Shown in pieces: positions 32,813 through 36,730 of a DNA stretch of 36,730 nucleotides. Both the position numbers and the translations under genes were made by a program. The notes beneath the pieces were generated by a model. It saw only the letters and a program-made list of their open reading frames with translations. It made no database searches and was not told where the DNA came from. Each line of letters begins with the position of its first letter. Position 1 is the first letter of the stretch. The stretch covers positions 1 through 36,730 of the forward strand of contig JAFLTK010000344.1 in NCBI GenBank assembly GCA_022511505.1. Reading direction: 5' to 3'. This DNA comes from Muribaculaceae bacterium. Lineage in GTDB: Bacteria; Bacteroidota; Bacteroidia; Bacteroidales; Muribaculaceae.

Positions 32813-35061
32813 ACGCGTTCAGCAATTTTTACGCCATTGATTTTCTTTACTTTATCACAGAGGTCGGCAACGACGCGGCGATTGTCGACCATGACGCTGA
32901 GATCACAGGAGAAAACCTCGTCGTGGGCGCTGATGTTGAGGTTACGGATGTCGAAATTGAGGCTATGGGAAATCAGCGCAGTCAGTTCCTGGAGGATACC
33001 GTGGCGGTCGATTCCCTCGATGTGGATGCCGGCGAGGAACTTGACATTGTCGGTAGCCCACTCGGTGGCGACTATGCGCGGGCCGTAGGATGCCTTGAGC
33101 ACCTGGGCGCGCGGGCATGTCAGCGCGTGGACCTCGACGTGGTTGTCGGGGCGCACATAGCCCATGACGTCGTCGCCCGGAATGGGGCTACAGCAGTCCA
33201 TCAGTTCAAAGTTGGGCTTATCGTCGACATAGCGCAGGACATAACGCTCTTTCATGTTGACGGGCGGAAGCACTTCGGTTGCCTCGGCCTGTTCAGGCGT
33301 CTCAACCGGCTTTGAGCGGCGGCGCTTGCCGGGCATGCGGAACAGTTTGGTGAAAAACGAACTGCGGGCCTTGTCGCTGCCGTGGGATATATATTGGTCA
33401 ATGTTTATCTCCTCGTTTCCAAGACGATAGAAAAGATCGTCGCGGTTGCCTACGTGGAAGGTGCCGAGGATTTTGGTCATGACATCGTTGTTGAGCTCGA
33501 TGGAGTTTTCGGCAACAAAGGCCTCAAAAATTTCACGGCCTTTCTCGATGAGGGGCTGGCGCTCGCGTCGCAAGGCTTGTCGCAATCGCGTTTTGCCCTT
33601 GGCGGTGGCAAGGTTGTTAATCCACTCGGCCTTAGGTGTTTGGCTCTTGGAAGTCAAGACCTCGACCTGGTCGCCGCTCTTGAGGCGGTGGCTGAGGGGG
33701 ACGAGTTTGTGGTTGACTTTGCCGGCGATACAGTGAGTACCGAGTTCAGAGTGCAGGGCAAACGCCAGGTCGAGCACACTGGCGCCGTTGGGTAGCGTCA
33801 GCAGTTCGCCTTTGGGTGTAAATACCACAATCTCAGAGGCAAATAGGTTGAGTTTCAGTGTGTCGAGGAAGTCGATGGCGTTTGGGTTCGGGTCGTCGAG
33901 GATGTCCTTGATAGTCTTGAGCCACACGTTGAGTTCGCTCTCCTCGTCGCCCTCGCCAATCTTGTATTTCCAATGGGCGGCAAATCCTTTTTCGGCAATT
34001 TCGTCCATGCGGCGAGAGCGGATTTGAACCTCAATCCAGTTGCCGTCGGGGCCCATAACAGTCAGGTGCAGAGCCTGATAGCCGTTGGCTTTCGGTATGT
34101 TAATCCAGTCGCGGGTGCGGTCGGGATGCAGTCGGTAGAGGTCGGTGATGGCCGAGTAGATGTTCCAGCAGATAACCTTCTCGTCGGCGGCGTTGTCACA
34201 GTCAAAGATGATGCGCATCGCATAGAGGTCATATACCTCCTCAAACGGCACCTGCTTGGCCTGCATTTTGCGCCAGATAGAGTAAACCGACTTCAATCGC
34301 GCCTTGGCGTCAAATTTGAGGCCCATCGCGTGGAGTCGCTCCTTGATGGGTAGCGAGAAATCGTTGTAGACGGTGGTGCGTCGTGCCTCTGACTGCTTGA
34401 TTAGGCGGTCAATGCGCTCATATTCGGCCGGATGCTCGTATTTGAAACTGAGGTCCTCGAGTTCGGTCTTGATAAGGAAAAGCCCGAGGCGATGGGCCAA
34501 CGGCGCATAGATGTAGAGCGTCTCGCCGGCGATTTTATACTGTTTGTTAGGCGCCATCGAGCCGAGAGTGCGCATGTTGTGAAGGCGGTCGGCCATCTTG
34601 ATGAGGACCACGCGGATATCCTCGCTCATTGTCAGCAAGAGTTTGCGGAAGTTCTCGGCCTGTGCCGACGCTTGGTCGCCAAAAATACCTCCCGAAATCT
34701 TTGTCAACCCCTCGACAAGTTGAGCGATTTTCTTGCCAAACTGTTGCTCGATGTCCTCGACGGTGTAGTCGGTATCTTCGACGACGTCGTGGAGCAGCGC
34801 GGCGCAAATCGACGTCGAGCCAAGCCCTATCTCCTGGCTCGCAATCTTGGCCACGGCGATAGGGTGGAGTATGTAAGGTTCGCCCGAGCGGCGGCGGATG
34901 CCCTTGTGGGCCTCTTTGGCAAAGCGGAACGCGCGCTCGATTATTTCCACCTTCTTGCGGTGGTTGCTTGCCAGATAGCCGTTGAGGACATCGCGAAACT
35001 CGGCTTCGACGAGGCGGTCCTCCTCTTGGGGGGTGAGAGAATATTCTTTGGGGGTACTCAT
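32809..35061 (-). CDS. RelA/SpoT-family bifunctional (p)ppGpp synthetase/hydrolase (750 aa)
   Basis: The track start (35088) is a TTG overlapping the promoter; the ATG at 35061 (MSTPKEYSLTP) is better. Domains in order: HD hydrolase with LLHDVVEDTDYT and KMADRLHNMRTLG (catalytic HD and ED pairs intact), synthetase with SVYSIWRKMQ, AMRIIFDCD and WIEVQIRSRRMDEIAEKGFA, TGS (FTPKGELLTLPNGASVLDLA), a helical/CC segment, and a C-terminal ACT domain (LAGIHIEGIDRHGILQELTA). Both active sites look complete, so this is the single long Rel-type enzyme of Bacteroidetes, cytosolic and ribosome-associated. It is coupled to the PgpH-type gene downstream. Confidence 0.95.
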   Translation of the reverse strand: MSTPKEYSLTPQEEDRLVEAEFRDVLNGYLASNHRKKVEIIERAFRFAKEAHKGIRRRSGEPYILHPIAVAKIASQEIGLGSTSICAALLHDVVEDTDYTVEDIEQQFGKKIAQLVEGLTKISGGIFGDQASAQAENFRKLLLTMSEDIRVVLIKMADRLHNMRTLGSMAPNKQYKIAGETLYIYAPLAHRLGLFLIKTELEDLSFKYEHPAEYERIDRLIKQSEARRTTVYNDFSLPIKERLHAMGLKFDAKARLKSVYSIWRKMQAKQVPFEEVYDLYAMRIIFDCDNAADEKVICWNIYSAITDLYRLHPDRTRDWINIPKANGYQALHLTVMGPDGNWIEVQIRSRRMDEIAEKGFAAHWKYKIGEGDEESELNVWLKTIKDILDDPNPNAIDFLDTLKLNLFASEIVVFTPKGELLTLPNGASVLDLAFALHSELGTHCIAGKVNHKLVPLSHRLKSGDQVEVLTSKSQTPKAEWINNLATAKGKTRLRQALRRERQPLIEKGREIFEAFVAENSIELNNDVMTKILGTFHVGNRDDLFYRLGNEEINIDQYISHGSDKARSSFFTKLFRMPGKRRRSKPVETPEQAEATEVLPPVNMKERYVLRYVDDKPNFELMDCCSPIPGDDVMGYVRPDNHVEVHALTCPRAQVLKASYGPRIVATEWATDNVKFLAGIHIEGIDRHGILQELTALISHSLNFDIRNLNISAHDEVFSCDLSVMVDNRRVVADLCDKVKKINGVKIAERV

Positions 35062-35077
35062 TGCTATATTTAATTCA

Positions 35078-35085
35078 CAAAGGTA
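35078..35085 (-). promoter_or_regulatory. Candidate -7 box of the rel-pgpH operon
   Basis: TACCTTTG on the minus strand, 16 nt before the ATG at 35061. The -33 region has only AT-rich sequence with no TTG at the standard spacing. It falls inside the ORF-track extension, supporting the later start. Confidence 0.55.
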
Positions 35086-35150
35086 CAAAATATTTTTAAA
35101 TCCCGCGCGTGAAATTCAGTGCAGTTGCCGGCGCCCGCTCTAAAATCGAG

Positions 35151-35642
35151 TTACTTTAGGGTGGCGAGGAGGGCGAGGGGTGTTTTGTGGAGGAAGGGGT
35201 GGCGCCAGGTAGGGTCGATTTGTGCCATGGGGCGGAGGACGAAGTCGCGCAAGTGCATGCGGGGGTGGGGGAGGGTGAGGGTTGGTGTGTCTATTACGCG
35301 GCCGCCAAGGTCGATGATGTCGATGTCGATAGTGCGGTCGATGTATTGGCCGTCGGCGTCGCGATGGGGCGCGGGGTCGATGGCTTTTTCGACTGACTGG
35401 AGAAGATGAAGTAAATCGTGGGGCGAAAGGGGGCACGGGAAGGCGATGCCGATGTTAAGATATTGATTTGGCGAGTCATAGCCCCACGGAACGGAGGTGT
35501 AGACGTCGGAACGCACAACCCGGCCTCCGGGTGCAACGGCCGCCCCTGATGCTATAAGGGCGACCGCCCGGTCGATGTTACCGGAGCGGTCGCCTTTATT
35601 GGAACCGATGTTGACGTGGGCAACGGGCCACGACTTGACCAT
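35151..35642 (-). CDS. folK: 2-amino-4-hydroxy-6-hydroxymethyldihydropteridine diphosphokinase (163 aa)
   Basis: Folate biosynthesis: transfers pyrophosphate from ATP to 6-hydroxymethyl-7,8-dihydropterin in the cytosol. VNIGSNKGDR near the N-terminus, the metal and substrate motif YIDRTIDIDIIDLGG, and LPHPRMHLRDFVLRP near the C-terminus are the family signatures, all intact. The track start is a TTG at 35654; the ATG at 35642 is preferred. It lies 40 bp after infB on the same strand, separated by a palindrome, and 90 bp before rel. Confidence 0.92.
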   Translation of the reverse strand: MVKSWPVAHVNIGSNKGDRSGNIDRAVALIASGAAVAPGGRVVRSDVYTSVPWGYDSPNQYLNIGIAFPCPLSPHDLLHLLQSVEKAIDPAPHRDADGQYIDRTIDIDIIDLGGRVIDTPTLTLPHPRMHLRDFVLRPMAQIDPTWRHPFLHKTPLALLATLK

Positions 35643-35663
35643 CGTATCAGTCAATGTTTACAG

Positions 35664-35683
35664 AATTTGAGCGCGCTCAAATT
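35664..35683. repeat. Perfect 20-bp palindrome at the infB stop codon
   Basis: AATTTGAGCGCGCTCAAATT reads the same on both strands and overlaps two bases of the infB stop codon (TAA at 35684-35682). It could form a 3' hairpin behind infB, although no T-run follows, or bind a dimeric protein. It resembles the GCTCAA motifs in the repeats at 24415-24501. Confidence 0.9.
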
Positions 35684-36730
35684 AGAGGGATTTCTTGACC
35701 TCGACTTCTTCAAATGCCTCGATGAGGTCGTGCTCGTGGAGGTCGTTGTAGCCGGCGATGCTCATACCGCAATCATAACCTGAGGTGACTTCCTTGACGT
35801 CGTCCTTGAGGCGCTTGAGTGAACCGAGTTCACCGGTGTAGCGAACGATACCGTCGCGAATGAGGCGCACCTTGCAGCCGCGCTTGATTTTGCCTTCACG
35901 CACGATACAACCGGCGATGGTGCCGACCTTGGAGATATGGAACGTCTGGAGTATCTCGGCCGTACCGATAACTTCCTCCTTGATTTCGGGAGCAAGCATG
36001 CCCTCCATAGCGTCCTTAACCTCCTCGATTGCCTGGTAGATAACCGAGTAGAGGCGGATTTCGACGCCGTCGCGCTCGGCGGCACGTCGTGCGGCAAGCG
36101 AAGGACGCACCTGGAAACCGATGATGATGGCGTCGGAGGCGGCGGCGAGAGTGACGTCGCTTTCAGAAATTTCACCGACGGCCTTGTGGATGACGTTAAC
36201 CTGGATTTCCTCGGTCGAGAGTTTGATGAGCGAGTCGCTGAGAGCCTCGATAGAGCCGTCGACGTCGCCCTTGACAATGATGTTGAGTTCCTGGAAGTTG
36301 CCGATTGCGCGGCGGCGACCGATATCCTCGAGGGTGAGGATTTTCTTGGTGCGGAGGCCGAGTTCGCGCTGGAGTTGCTCGCGCTTGTTGGCAATCTCGC
36401 GTGCTTCCTGTTCCGAGTCCATGACGTTGAACGTGTCGCCGGCGGTGGGCGCGCCGTTCAGGCCGAGGATGAGGGCGGGCTCGGCGGGACCGGCCGAGGT
36501 GATGCGCTGGTTGCGCTCGTTGAACATGGCGCGAATTTTACCGTGGTGGGTACCGGCAAGAATGATGTCGCCGACGCGCAGGGTGCCGTTCTGGACAAGC
36601 ACGGTGGCAACATAGCCGCGACCCTTGTCGAGCGACGACTCGATGATTGAGCCGGTTGCCTTACGGTTGGGGTTGGCTTTCAGTTCAAGCATTTCGGCCT
36701 CGAGGAGCACTTTCTCCATGAGTTCGTCAA
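35682..36730 (-). CDS. infB: Translation initiation factor IF-2, C-terminal part (partial)
   Basis: The open frame continues past the right edge; the first visible residues are [20 protein letters not shown]. The region covers domain II ([30 protein letters not shown]), IF-2 domain III ([34 protein letters not shown]) and the fMet-tRNA-binding C-terminal domain ([34 protein letters not shown]). The GTPase domain is off the window. It recruits initiator tRNA to the 30S ribosome. About 349 codons are visible, intact to the stop. Confidence 0.96.
   Translation of the reverse strand, partial: DELMEKVLLEAEMLELKANPNRKATGSIIESSLDKGRGYVATVLVQNGTLRVGDIILAGTHHGKIRAMFNERNQRITSAGPAEPALILGLNGAPTAGDTFNVMDSEQEAREIANKREQLQRELGLRTKKILTLEDIGRRRAIGNFQELNIIVKGDVDGSIEALSDSLIKLSTEEIQVNVIHKAVGEISESDVTLAAASDAIIIGFQVRPSLAARRAAERDGVEIRLYSVIYQAIEEVKDAMEGMLAPEIKEEVIGTAEILQTFHISKVGTIAGCIVREGKIKRGCKVRLIRDGIVRYTGELGSLKRLKDDVKEVTSGYDCGMSIAGYNDLHEHDLIEAFEEVEVKKSL

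Noticed and set aside
35937-36650. 237-aa plus-strand ORF opposite infB
   Set aside because: It is antisense to a clear IF-2 coding frame; long antisense ORFs are expected from the GC-rich codon use here.
1-36730. tRNA or rRNA genes
   Set aside because: I looked in the intergenic spacers for cloverleaf-like arms and the conserved TTCGANTC core and found no convincing case.

Overview
The window looks like a chromosomal segment of a gut-type Bacteroidales, most likely Muribaculaceae or a close relative. Evidence: a moderately GC-rich genome with AT-rich intergenic spacers; repeated matches to the Bacteroidetes promoter (TTG, about 20 nt, TAnnTTTG); few Shine-Dalgarno sites; a secreted leucine-rich-repeat protein with a type IX secretion C-terminal tail; and a DUF4919-like secreted protein. 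The exact genus is inference.

Layout. (1) 1-4025, minus strand: a defence- or restriction-like pair, a PLD-nuclease/SNF2-type helicase followed by a DUF1016 (YhcG-like) nuclease cut by the window edge. (2) 4026-4457: promoter of the helicase, a candidate small RNA with its own promoter and terminator, and a terminator-like inverted repeat behind the next operon. (3) 4458-12466, minus strand: a six-gene cassette encoding a vWA-like lipoprotein, a small membrane protein, a tubulin/FtsZ-like protein, a 1139-residue protein with an actin/Hsp70 ATPase fold, and two coiled-coil proteins with one membrane anchor each. This is the most unusual part of the window. (4) 12540-16183: a BadF/BcrA-type sugar kinase divergent from a patatin phospholipase plus GH13 amylase pair, with back-to-back promoters whose -33 boxes abut. 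(5) 16184-18749: a T9SS-type LRR protein with a strong terminator, and a spacer holding a complex palindromic element. (6) 18750-24386, plus strand: an exopolysaccharide export/polymerisation locus (Wza-like, Wzc-like tyrosine kinase, Wzy-like, SGNH lipoprotein) with two decayed genes and no glycosyltransferases. (7) 24549-26786: cysK and a convergent M18 aminopeptidase. (8) 26815-29190: an MBOAT O-acyltransferase with an AlgX/DltD-like SGNH partner, probably modifying a surface glycan. (9) 29369-30582: a membrane protein coupled to a DUF4919-like secreted protein. (10) 30743-36730: housekeeping and signalling genes on the minus strand: infB (partial), folK, then relA/spoT translationally coupled to a PgpH-type 7TM-HD phosphodiesterase, linking (p)ppGpp and probably c-di-AMP control.

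Several ORF-track starts fall inside promoter -7 boxes or ahead of signal peptides and were moved downstream (12466, 13382, 13635, 30076, 35061, 35642). The best candidate for an undescribed system is the actin-like/tubulin-like/vWA lipoprotein cassette. Its component folds are read from motifs; its function is not known from the sequence.
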